From assembly GCF_047470865.1 (NCBI RefSeq), contig NZ_JAZDRH010000011.1, positions 28,811-92,810 on the forward strand: 64,000 nucleotides of DNA, in the 5' to 3' direction. The notes beneath the pieces are model-generated. The model did not search any database. It saw only the letters and a program-made list of their open reading frames with translations, and was not told the DNA's origin. The position numbers were made by a program, and so were the translations under genes. This stretch comes from JAZDRH01 sp047470865. GTDB lineage: Bacteria; Pseudomonadota; Gammaproteobacteria; Pseudomonadales; Pseudomonadaceae. Shown here piece after piece: positions 55,811 through 63,484 of the stretch (position 1 is the stretch's first letter; each line of letters begins with the position of its first letter).

Positions 55811-55990
55811 AGCTACTCTACTTTTGTATCAGTCATATTTTAACCAAACGAGACACTAAAAACCACAGCATGATTCTCAACACTAAAAGACTACAAAACT
55901 TTTATCCGACAAGTTTGTTTATAGATGCGCCAAGACAGGCTAAAATTGATCATTCCAGTTAAATTATTTTATTTCTTTTGATTACAGGCC

Positions 55991-57118
55991 ATGACTTCAG
56001 TTCTAACCACCCCTTATGCGCAATTAAACCTTAAGCGTTTTCCTGAGTCAGCCAACAACTCATTACAGGCATTCGATGCCGCTGATGAATACCTATTACA
56101 GCACCTAAGTAGCCTACAACTTTCCTCTAATGCTAATTGTTTAGTACTTAATGACAGCTTTGGGGCGCTAGCTGCCAGTCTAGCTTCGCACTTTACAACA
56201 ACCAGTAGTTCCGATTCTTTTTTAGCTAAAACAGCCTTATACGAAAACCTTAAAAGAAATCATATTACTCAAGCGGTGAGCTTCGTTCCGAGCAACCAGT
56301 CTTTAACTGGAAATTACGATATTGTCGTTATTCGTATTCCTAAAATTCTTTCATTGTTAGAAGAACAATTAATTCGCCTGCAAAAACACATCACTAAAAA
56401 TACACTTATTATTGCAGGAGGTATGATCAAGCACTTGCCCAGAACAGCAGGTGATTTATTAGAAAAGTATATTGGCTCTGTACAAGCGTCCTTAGCACAA
56501 AAGAAAGCTCGACTGTTATTTTGCACACCTCAGACTTTAACAGCCGCCAACTCGCCGTACCCTACGCACTATTATGCAGCGCATTTAAAACAGAAGCTAA
56601 TTAATCATGCTGGTATCTTTTGCCGCGAAGACCTCGATATTGGCACTCGTGCGTTCTTGCCCTTTTTACCCAAAAACCTAGGCATTATTAATGCGGCTGA
56701 TCTTGGCTGTGGTAATGGTGTTTTGGGGATAAGCCTAGCCCTACTTAATCCAGAGGCTAAACTGACGTTAATTGATGAATCATTTATGGCTGTGCAATCA
56801 GCCCAAGATAATTGGAAGCAGTTATTCCCTACGCGAGAGGCTAGAATTTACGCTTGTGATGGATTAGCCAATGAAGCTGAGCATTCATTTGATTTAGTGA
56901 TATGCAATCCGCCCTTCCATCAACAACAAGTCATTGGTGACTTCTTAGCCAAACGCATGTTCAAACAGGCTCAGACAGCATTAAAACAAGGCGGGGAGTT
57001 ATGGATTGTAGGCAATCGTCATCTAGGCTATCACCAGCAGTTAAAAAACTATTTTGCAGATGTTCAACTTATAGGAAGCACTGCAAAATTCGTTATTTTA
57101 AAAGCGGTTAAAGCCTAA
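55991..57118 (+). CDS. rlmG: 23S rRNA (guanine-N2)-methyltransferase RlmG
   Basis: RlmG methylates G1835 of 23S rRNA using S-adenosylmethionine. The 375-residue protein has a duplicated methyltransferase-like layout: a degenerate N-terminal half (residues 1-195) and an active C-terminal half with the SAM-binding DLGCGNGVLG (237-246) and the catalytic NPPFH (306-310). RsmC is the main alternative; the N-terminal sequence (LKRFPE...AFDAADEYLL) favours RlmG. It is a single gene, convergent with the aspartic protease with one base between stops. Confidence 0.9.
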   Translation: MTSVLTTPYAQLNLKRFPESANNSLQAFDAADEYLLQHLSSLQLSSNANCLVLNDSFGALAASLASHFTTTSSSDSFLAKTALYENLKRNHITQAVSFVPSNQSLTGNYDIVVIRIPKILSLLEEQLIRLQKHITKNTLIIAGGMIKHLPRTAGDLLEKYIGSVQASLAQKKARLLFCTPQTLTAANSPYPTHYYAAHLKQKLINHAGIFCREDLDIGTRAFLPFLPKNLGIINAADLGCGNGVLGISLALLNPEAKLTLIDESFMAVQSAQDNWKQLFPTREARIYACDGLANEAEHSFDLVICNPPFHQQQVIGDFLAKRMFKQAQTALKQGGELWIVGNRHLGYHQQLKNYFADVQLIGSTAKFVILKAVKA

Positions 57119-57119
57119 T

Positions 57120-57758
57120 TTACATTTTTGACTCAAGAATTAATGCATCTTGCTCAACGCGCCAACGAATATGACTTAAAAAACTCATACCCAATAAAAC
57201 TTCTGTTGGCGAGTCACCTTCAAGCACCACTGCATCAACACCCAGTACTTTAATCTCACCAACCTTTACTTCTGCCAGACGAACCTGCCATCCTCTTGCC
57301 TGCCCATTAGCTGTGCTTGCAGTCACAGGGCTGCCTGATTGATAATTTAAACCAATACGCTTTGCTTCATTTTCATTCATAGCAACAGATGTAGCCCCTG
57401 TATCCAACATAAACTGTACGTTATTACCATTTACTGAACCCGCCAGCCAATAGTGGCCACCTAGACCCTTAGCAATAACTAATCGTTTAACGCTATTAAC
57501 AGACGCCGCCGAACTATAATCGCGGCCTAGCTCATAGTCACGCTCCATACCATCTACTTTTAAGCGAGCACCTTTACTATCAGCACGAATAACTTGCACA
57601 CCTGCCGGCCCCACTTCTCCTACTTTAACCAACCTACGCTCACCATCCACAACCACAACAGCTGCATTGGGAAATAAGCCAACTACCTGCACTATGGTTT
57701 GAGTAAAACCCAACACTGGAAATAAAATTAAAGCAAACAGCGTTAATAGTCGTAGCAT
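57120..57758 (-). CDS. Clan AA (retropepsin-like) aspartic protease, exported or membrane-anchored
   Basis: A 212-residue protein with an N-terminal hydrophobic segment (residues 1-20). A small beta-rich domain (about 22-82) with repeated VDGxxR motifs follows, then the retropepsin-like domain (about 88-210) with DTGAT at 119-123 and VLLGMSFLSHI. This is the layout of the single-domain bacterial aspartic proteases of the TIGR02281 kind, which should dimerise. The ATG at 57758 has AGGA 8 bases upstream; an in-frame TTG at 57776 overlaps the pgpA stop. Last gene of the rib/nusB/thiL/pgpA series. Confidence 0.85.
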   Translation of the reverse strand: MLRLLTLFALILFPVLGFTQTIVQVVGLFPNAAVVVVDGERRLVKVGEVGPAGVQVIRADSKGARLKVDGMERDYELGRDYSSAASVNSVKRLVIAKGLGGHYWLAGSVNGNNVQFMLDTGATSVAMNENEAKRIGLNYQSGSPVTASTANGQARGWQVRLAEVKVGEIKVLGVDAVVLEGDSPTEVLLGMSFLSHIRWRVEQDALILESKM

Positions 57759-57772
57759 TTTGATAATCCTAA

Positions 57773-58258
57773 TCAAAAAATAAGTACTATGATTTGTAAT
57801 ACAGCAGCTGCTAGTACACCGGCAATAATGTCATCTAACATAATTCCAAGGCCACCATGTACTTTTCGGTCTGCCCATCCAATAGGCCAAGGTTTCAAAA
57901 TATCAAAAAAACGAAAGAGTACAAAACCTACCAATAACCAAACAAATCCAGTGGGTGCACAAAAAAGAGTAATCCATACACCAACAAATTCGTCCCAAAC
58001 AATACTATTATGGTCATGCACGCCTAAATCTTTCGATACTTTATCGCAAAGCCAAATTCCAAATATTGATGCTAATACGATAATCGCGGCATAAGCCCAT
58101 AAAGGTAGTAAAAATAAGAAAGGCACAAAAGCCAAGCCAACTACACTTCCCCAAGTTCCTTGCGCTTTAGGTGCTAAACCAGAGCCTAGTCCAAAAGCTA
58201 GAAAATGCCATATATCACGACAAAGCATAGGATCTTTTGGTTTATTCTGTTCGTTCAA
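57773..58258 (-). CDS. pgpA: Phosphatidylglycerophosphatase A
   Basis: PgpA dephosphorylates phosphatidylglycerophosphate to phosphatidylglycerol. The 161-residue membrane protein shows HFLAFGLGSGLAPKAQGTWGS at its start (in part), the acidic VWDEFVGVW motif and KPWPIGWADRKVHGGLGIMLDD (in part) near the end, with three or four helices. It overlaps thiL by 17 bases. The start is TTG at 58258; an ATG at 58228 would shorten it by ten residues. Confidence 0.92.
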   Translation of the reverse strand: MNEQNKPKDPMLCRDIWHFLAFGLGSGLAPKAQGTWGSVVGLAFVPFLFLLPLWAYAAIIVLASIFGIWLCDKVSKDLGVHDHNSIVWDEFVGVWITLFCAPTGFVWLLVGFVLFRFFDILKPWPIGWADRKVHGGLGIMLDDIIAGVLAAAVLQIIVLIF

Positions 58259-59207
58259 AGTGCTGATATCCTACATGAGCAAGGGAAAGACTATTCAGAT
58301 CGGCATTAATTAACTTAACGCCTTCACCGGCTGTCACATAACCAATTTGGGTCACATCAGGGAATAATAACTGCAAAGCGGCTAACTTATCTGCTGGCAA
58401 GGTAAATACCAAACGATAATCATCCCCACCTGTTAAAGCCAATTGCACAGCTTGTAACTTAGAACAGCTTTGCAATAAGGCCTTGGATAACGGTAATAAT
58501 TGTGGATCAATGCATAGCTGTTTAGATGACGCCTTAGCAATATGGGCTGCATCTGCCAATAAACCGTCAGAAATATCTTGAGCAGCTGTAGCTTTACCTA
58601 AAAGATAGCGTCCTAAAGCTAACTCAGGCGCAGGTTGCCAGTATCTTTTTAGTAAAAAATCCGTCGATTCCGTCATGAGCTTTTCTGGATTAAGCACCCA
58701 AGCCAAAGCCGCAGCCGCATCCCCTAAATTACCGCTAACACATAGGCAGTCGTCTTCTTTGGCCCCGCTACGCAATAGTGCTTGCTGCCGTGGAACTTGT
58801 CCCAGCACGGTAACTGTAATGCTTAATGGACCGCGTGTTGTATCGCCGCCAATCAATGTAATCTGACACTGCGCAGCCATCTGTTCCAACCCCTGAGCAA
58901 AGTTTTTCAACCACTGGGGATCAGCTTGTGGAAGCGTTAGCGCCAAAGTAAAAGCTATGGGCGTTGCTCCCATAGCAGCCAGATCACTGACAGATACAGC
59001 TAGCGCTCGCTGGGCTAAGAGATTTGCAGGTGCATTAACAGGAAAGTGTACAGTTTCAACAAGTGTATCTGTTGAAACCGCTAAATGATCACTAGCTGTA
59101 ATAGCTAATAAAGCGCAGTCATCACCAATACCTAGCTCAACAGCACCACCAGTGCGAGCACAAGCTGCACTGGTGAAGTAGTGTTGAATTAACTCAAACT
59201 CACCCAC
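58242..59207 (-). CDS. thiL: Thiamine-monophosphate kinase
   Basis: ThiL makes thiamine diphosphate from thiamine monophosphate. The 321-residue protein begins GEFELIQHYF and has GIGDDCALL with Mg/ATP-binding Asp residues, VSTDTLVETVHF, AVSVSDLAAMGA, LIGGDTTRGPLSITVTVLG and ALTGGDDYRLVFT. It starts with GTG at 59207, 9 bases after nusB, in the conserved nusB-thiL-pgpA order. Confidence 0.95.
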   Translation of the reverse strand: MGEFELIQHYFTSAACARTGGAVELGIGDDCALLAITASDHLAVSTDTLVETVHFPVNAPANLLAQRALAVSVSDLAAMGATPIAFTLALTLPQADPQWLKNFAQGLEQMAAQCQITLIGGDTTRGPLSITVTVLGQVPRQQALLRSGAKEDDCLCVSGNLGDAAAALAWVLNPEKLMTESTDFLLKRYWQPAPELALGRYLLGKATAAQDISDGLLADAAHIAKASSKQLCIDPQLLPLSKALLQSCSKLQAVQLALTGGDDYRLVFTLPADKLAALQLLFPDVTQIGYVTAGEGVKLINADLNSLSLAHVGYQHFERTE

Positions 59208-59216
59208 AATACCAAC

Positions 59217-59708
59217 TTACTTACGTGCATCTTTGGCAGCACGTACTTCTGGACTACGCAAACGTGGAGCTAATTTATCTAGCACACCATTTACAAATTT
59301 ATGCCCATCTGTAGCGCCAAAGGTTTTTGCAAGCTCAATGCCTTCATTGATAACCACACGGTAAGGCACATCTAAACGACTGCGCAACTCCCATGTTGAA
59401 AGGCGTAAAATAGCCAACTCAACAGGGTCTAGCTCATCAATAGTGCGATCTAAAAACGGGCTAAATTGATCATCCAAGTCGCTTTTATTAAGTACGACAC
59501 TGCGTAATGCTTCACTAAAATAGGCACCATCTACATTAGCAAAGTCATTATCTACGCGAAATTGCGCTTCAATTTCATGTAGATTCTGTCCTGCCAATTG
59601 CCATTGATAAATGGCTTGCATCGCTAAAGTGCGCGCCACACGGCGCTGTGCTATTTTACCTTTTACAGCCACTGGTTGCTCTTGGCTGTCATCGTGATTC
59701 AGGCTCAC
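59217..59708 (-). CDS. nusB: Transcription antitermination factor NusB
   Basis: NusB binds boxA RNA with S10 to support antitermination in rRNA operons. The 163-residue helical protein has RRVARTLAMQAIYQWQ near the start, LDRTIDELDPVELAILRLSTWEL (in part), YRVVINEGIELAKTFG and HKFVNGVLDKLAP. The ATG overlaps the ribH stop by 4 bases (ATGA), so both are coupled. Confidence 0.96.
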   Translation of the reverse strand: MSLNHDDSQEQPVAVKGKIAQRRVARTLAMQAIYQWQLAGQNLHEIEAQFRVDNDFANVDGAYFSEALRSVVLNKSDLDDQFSPFLDRTIDELDPVELAILRLSTWELRSRLDVPYRVVINEGIELAKTFGATDGHKFVNGVLDKLAPRLRSPEVRAAKDARK

Positions 59709-60181
59709 TTGGCCTCCAACTGCGCAAGCAGGCTAACCATTTCTAATGCAGACAAGGCCGCTTCAGCGCCTTTATTGCCCGCTTTAGTGCCAGAGCGCTC
59801 AATTGCTTGCTCAATGGAATCTACAGTTAGTACGCCAAAAGAAACAGGCACATCATAAGATAAAGAAACCTGCGCTAAGCCTTTAGTGCACTCACCTGCC
59901 ACATATTCAAAGTGCGGAGTGCCGCCACGAATCACCGCACCTAAGGCGATAATGGCTGCAAACTCATCGCGCTGAGCAACTTTCTGTGCCACTAATGGCA
60001 ACTCGAAGGCACCTGGCGCGCGAATAATGGTAATGTCATCTTTGTTAACACCATGACGTGTTAATGCATCTATCGCACCTTCAACTAAGCTTTCAACAAC
60101 AAAGCTATTAAAGCGTCCAACAACCAGAGCAAACTTACCCTGTGGTGCAACAAAAGTGCCTTCAATGTTTTTCATAGTCAT
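59705..60181 (-). CDS. ribH: 6,7-dimethyl-8-ribityllumazine synthase
   Basis: RibH condenses the RibB product with the pyrimidine intermediate to give lumazine. The 158-residue protein has VVGRFNSFVVESLVEGA, RAPGAFELPLVAQKVA, IALGAVIRGGTPHFEYVAGE (in part) with the catalytic His region, and SFGVLTVDSIEQAIERSGTK (in part). It is downstream of ribBX, with a strong hairpin in the 57-base gap. AGGA stands 7 bases before the ATG. Confidence 0.97.
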   Translation of the reverse strand: MTMKNIEGTFVAPQGKFALVVGRFNSFVVESLVEGAIDALTRHGVNKDDITIIRAPGAFELPLVAQKVAQRDEFAAIIALGAVIRGGTPHFEYVAGECTKGLAQVSLSYDVPVSFGVLTVDSIEQAIERSGTKAGNKGAEAALSALEMVSLLAQLEAK

Positions 60182-60205
60182 GTTCTATTCCTAATAAAGA
60201 GCAAA

Positions 60206-60230
60206 GGGCATTACCTAACTGGTAATGCCC
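60206..60230 (-). other. Intercistronic hairpin between ribBX and ribH
   Basis: A perfect ten-base-pair stem (GGGCATTACC / GGTAATGCCC) with a five-base loop. On the minus strand it is followed by TTTGCTCTTTA, only a weak T-tract, so it may be a partial terminator, an RNA-processing or a stability element. Confidence 0.6.
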
Positions 60231-60238
60231 ATACAAAC

Positions 60239-61345
60239 TTAATCAGCTTGTGGAGTGATATATTCTACAACTTCCAGATCAAATCCGGATATTGCATTAA
60301 ATTTTACAGGATTACTCAATAAACGCATTTTCCGCACGCCTAAATCACGTAAAATCTGTGATCCTGCGCCAACTGTGCTGTGTTTTTCCTTAACTCGCGT
60401 TTTTTTACCGTCTGTCGGATTGAGTTGAAACTCAACTTGATCCAACAATTCATTACTACTTAATGGATTACCCATTACCACAACAACACCCTTGCCTTCA
60501 TTGGCAATAGTTTGCATAGCCGCACGTAAACTCCAGCGATCTTTTTGTTTAGCCGCCAGTAAATCACGCACGGGATCCATTACATGCACACGCACTAATG
60601 TAGGCTCATCTTCTTTGATTTCACCCATAGTTAACGCCAAATGCACATCATCCGACACAGTATCGCGGAAGGTAGTTACTTTAAATGTACCTTCTTCACT
60701 AACTAACTCCTGCTCAGATACACGCTCAACAGTGTGCTCATGCAATAGACGGTAATGAATAAGGTCAGCAATGGTGCCTATTTTTAGCCCATGCTTTTCG
60801 GCAAATACTTCAAGATCAGGACGACGCGCCATAGAACCGTCGTCATTAATCACTTCACAAATCACTCCGCTTGGTTCACAACCAGCCATACGCGCTAAAT
60901 CGCAAGCGGCCTCAGTATGGCCTGCACGTGCTAACACACCGCCATCTACTGCCGTTAGTGGGAAAATATGACCTGGACTTACAATGTCATCGGCTACGGC
61001 ATCTTTGCTAATGGCCGCTTGCACTGTACGCGCACGATCATCGGCTGAAATACCCGTAGAAACGCCTTCTGCAGCCTCGATTGAAACCGTAAAGTTAGTA
61101 CCAAAACCAGAACCATTGTGTGTTGCCATTAAGGGCAGCTTGAGCCGTTCACAACGCTCCTTGGTCATAGGCATACAAACCAAACCACGGCAATGGGTGA
61201 TCATAAAGTTAATAACTTCTGGCGTAACAAACTCAGAAGCAATAATCACATCACCTTCATTTTCACGATTTTCATCATCCATCAAGATGACCATTTTGCC
61301 TTGGCGAATATCAGCCACTAGGTCTTCAATTTTTGCTAATGCCAC
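60239..61345 (-). CDS. ribB: 3,4-dihydroxy-2-butanone 4-phosphate synthase with degenerate GTP cyclohydrolase II domain (RibBX type)
   Basis: The N-terminal half (residues 1 to about 200) is a complete RibB, which makes dihydroxybutanone phosphate from ribulose 5-phosphate (DDENRENEGD, RAGHTEAACDLARMAG). The C-terminal half resembles RibA but lacks the zinc-binding Cys triad and the usual catalytic block, so it should have no cyclohydrolase activity. The start is GTG at 61345 with AGGAG 6 bases upstream, giving ALAKIEDLVADIRQGKMVIL as in Pseudomonas. It overlaps no gene but begins just after ribE. Confidence 0.94.
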   Translation of the reverse strand: MALAKIEDLVADIRQGKMVILMDDENRENEGDVIIASEFVTPEVINFMITHCRGLVCMPMTKERCERLKLPLMATHNGSGFGTNFTVSIEAAEGVSTGISADDRARTVQAAISKDAVADDIVSPGHIFPLTAVDGGVLARAGHTEAACDLARMAGCEPSGVICEVINDDGSMARRPDLEVFAEKHGLKIGTIADLIHYRLLHEHTVERVSEQELVSEEGTFKVTTFRDTVSDDVHLALTMGEIKEDEPTLVRVHVMDPVRDLLAAKQKDRWSLRAAMQTIANEGKGVVVVMGNPLSSNELLDQVEFQLNPTDGKKTRVKEKHSTVGAGSQILRDLGVRKMRLLSNPVKFNAISGFDLEVVEYITPQAD

Positions 61346-61355
61346 CTTGTGCTCC

Positions 61356-62015
61356 TTAACGCATAAACCCATGTTCAGCTAAAAAATGTTCAGTTATAGC
61401 GCCATTATTTACTTCGCCAGCTTTATCACCCAGCAATAGACGCTCTAAATAACGCGCTATTAAGTCAATTTCCAAATTCACCAAAGAACCACTACGGTAA
61501 GTTTCCATAATGGTTCCTTGAAGCGTATGAGGAATAATAGTCAGCTCAAACTCATTACCATTAACAGCATTCACCGTCAGGCTAGTGCCGTCCACTGTAA
61601 TTGAGCCCTTAATCGCGATATAGCGAGCAAGCGTTTTAGGTGCACGAATTTTAAACTGCACTGCTCGCGCGTTGTCTTCCCTTGAAATCACCTCGCCGAC
61701 ACCATCCACATGACCACTTACAAGGTGCCCCCCCAAACGACTGGTGGGCATCAAAGCTTTTTCAAGATTAACGCGACTGCCTATTTTTAGATTTACAAAA
61801 GCACTGCGAGTTAAGGTTTCACGGCTAACATCAGCATCAAAGCCATCGCTGGTTAGTTCAACAACTGTAAGACAAACACCGTTGACAGCAATGCTATCTC
61901 CCAGCTTTACATCTGTTAAATCCAATGAACCTGTTTTGATATGGGCACGAATATCACCGCCTGTAGGCGTCAGTGCTTTGACTACCCCCACAGCTTCAAT
62001 AATGCCAGTAAACAT
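61356..62015 (-). CDS. ribE: Riboflavin synthase alpha subunit
   Basis: RibE dismutates two lumazines to riboflavin. The 219-residue protein has two lumazine-binding barrels: MFTGIIEAVG with SIAVNGVCLTV, and HLVSGHVDGVG with ITVDGTSLTVN. A C-terminal trimerisation helix ends the chain. First gene after the FMN riboswitch; its ribosome-binding site is partly inside a hairpin. No ribD lies upstream here. Confidence 0.96.
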   Translation of the reverse strand: MFTGIIEAVGVVKALTPTGGDIRAHIKTGSLDLTDVKLGDSIAVNGVCLTVVELTSDGFDADVSRETLTRSAFVNLKIGSRVNLEKALMPTSRLGGHLVSGHVDGVGEVISREDNARAVQFKIRAPKTLARYIAIKGSITVDGTSLTVNAVNGNEFELTIIPHTLQGTIMETYRSGSLVNLEIDLIARYLERLLLGDKAGEVNNGAITEHFLAEHGFMR

Positions 62016-62023
62016 AGATCAAT

Positions 62024-62044
62024 CTCCTGTTTTAGAAAAACAGG
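62024..62044 (-). promoter_or_regulatory. Hairpin covering the ribE ribosome-binding site
   Basis: A perfect eight-base-pair inverted repeat (CCTGTTTT / AAAACAGG) with a three-base loop at 62026-62044. The two G of the GGAG ribosome-binding site (62027-62024) form its closing pairs. Its place between riboswitch and ribE suggests control of translation start. Confidence 0.7.
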
Positions 62045-62100
62045 GCAATTTCTGATCGAATGGGAACACGCCAAGTCCAGAATAGACTCGGCAAAAGATC

Positions 62101-62245
62101 CCGCTCTCTCTTCATCCGGACTATAACCGTCGGCTTTGGATTCTCACCAAATCTGCTTGACCCTTACCCAATAGTAAGGCGCTCGCGGGCTGTGTACCTA
62201 AATACAATCACCGCCGGTGGGGACTTCCACCCCGCCCTGAGAACG
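62101..62245 (-). promoter_or_regulatory. FMN riboswitch (RFN element)
   Basis: The minus strand carries the full RFN consensus in order: AGGGCGGGGTGGAAGTCCCC, ACCGGCGGT, AGCCCGCGAGCG, GGTCAAGCAGATTTGGTGAGA, CCGACGGTTATAGTCCGGAT and GAAGAGAG. It binds FMN and lowers expression of the riboflavin operon that begins with ribE. A second hairpin (GCCGAGTC / GACTTGGC) lies between the aptamer and the ribE leader hairpin, and the platform looks translational. Confidence 0.97.
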
Positions 62246-62307
62246 TGCACTAATGTGCAGGAGATGTTTTACCATAAGTTGGGGAGAGATGCATTAGGTT
62301 TAGGGTA

Positions 62308-63484
62308 TTAATCATTCTCTAAAATCATTTTAATCAACCGCTGATTCACCACATCAACATCAAATTTTTCTTGCGCAATCTTATAACTTTCTAGCCCCAT
62401 TTTTTCAATTAATTCAGGTTGATCTATAAATTTCATCATTGCTGCAGCTAAAGCATCAGCATCCCAAGGAGGAACCATAAAACCATTCACACCATCAATA
62501 ACCGTTTCTCGACAGCCTGGAACATCCGTAGTAATAACTGCCCGTCCAACAGCCATAGCCTCCTGTGTACTACGGGGAACACCTTCTCTATAAGATGGCA
62601 GCACAAACACACTAGAGCCAGCTAGCCATTCTTGAACATTATCAACATGCCCAAGATGAATAATAATATTGCTTGCAATTAGCTTATCAAGCTCAAACTG
62701 CTTTAACCCACTAGGATTTTCTGAATCTAGCCCACCTAAAATGATGAACTCAGCATTAGAATTATTCTGTTTAACTAATTTTGCAGCCTGAACAAACTCA
62801 TGAATACCTTTTTCAGCCAGCAATCTAGCTATAAAAATAAAACGAACATTGTCTGAAATAGTAGGCTTGACATAAGGATACTCTCTTAAATTAAGCCCAA
62901 TCCCTCCTAAAATTTCTACGCTTTTTACTTTAAGATTATATTTTTTTAATAAATCAATAGGATCGTCTGGATTAAGAAATATTAATTTATCTAAAAAAGG
63001 AAAGGCTAGCCGATAAAGCAAAACTTGTATTGAACGTATTAACTTTATTTTAAAAGGTAGAGGCTTTGGCTGAGCCGTAAATGTATAACCAAGCCCTTCT
63101 AACATTGCTATTCTTTTTGGAACTTTAGCTATTCGTGCGGCTAATGTTCCAAAAATTACAGGTTTAGTAAAATAGGAGAAATAATATCAGGAGCAATGCT
63201 CTTAATTTTATTTGAAAGTGCTATAGTACCTATAAAGTCTGAAAATGGATTTAATCCCCCCTATTAATTTTATAATCAACAGGAATTACATTTATTTCTT
63301 TTAGTTTTTCTTTATCAGTCTCAGAATAATTTGTAGCGAATGCATAAACGCAAGCTTTACCAACTGATAATTGCCTAAGAAATTCATACCTAAACCCTAA
63401 AATAGATGCAGCAGTTGTTCCAATAATAATAATTTTAATTTTTTTTATTCCTATAAAAATTTTTATCTCGAATGAGATTTTCAT
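62308..63484 (-). pseudogene. GT4 glycosyltransferase broken by two frameshifts
   Basis: Three reading frames together give one GT4 enzyme. The first frame (63484-63251) encodes the N-terminus, IIIIGTTAASILGFRYEFL to INRG. The next (about 63256-63182) continues GLNPFSDFIGTIALSNKI to APDII. The last (from about 63178) continues SYFTKPVIFGTLAARIAKVP and the C-terminal domain with FIARLLAEKGIHEF, YREGVPRSTQEAMAVGRAVI and the rest. Breaks coincide with a six-G run (63256-63261) and a three-T run (63179-63181); one extra base at each would restore the gene. It could be a true pseudogene or a sequencing error. The start is uncertain. Confidence 0.8.

Noticed and set aside
55811..55990. FNR/ANR box upstream of fdhD
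   Set aside because: Only a half-site-like TTGAT is present near 55940; the second half does not match, so no anaerobic operator is claimed.
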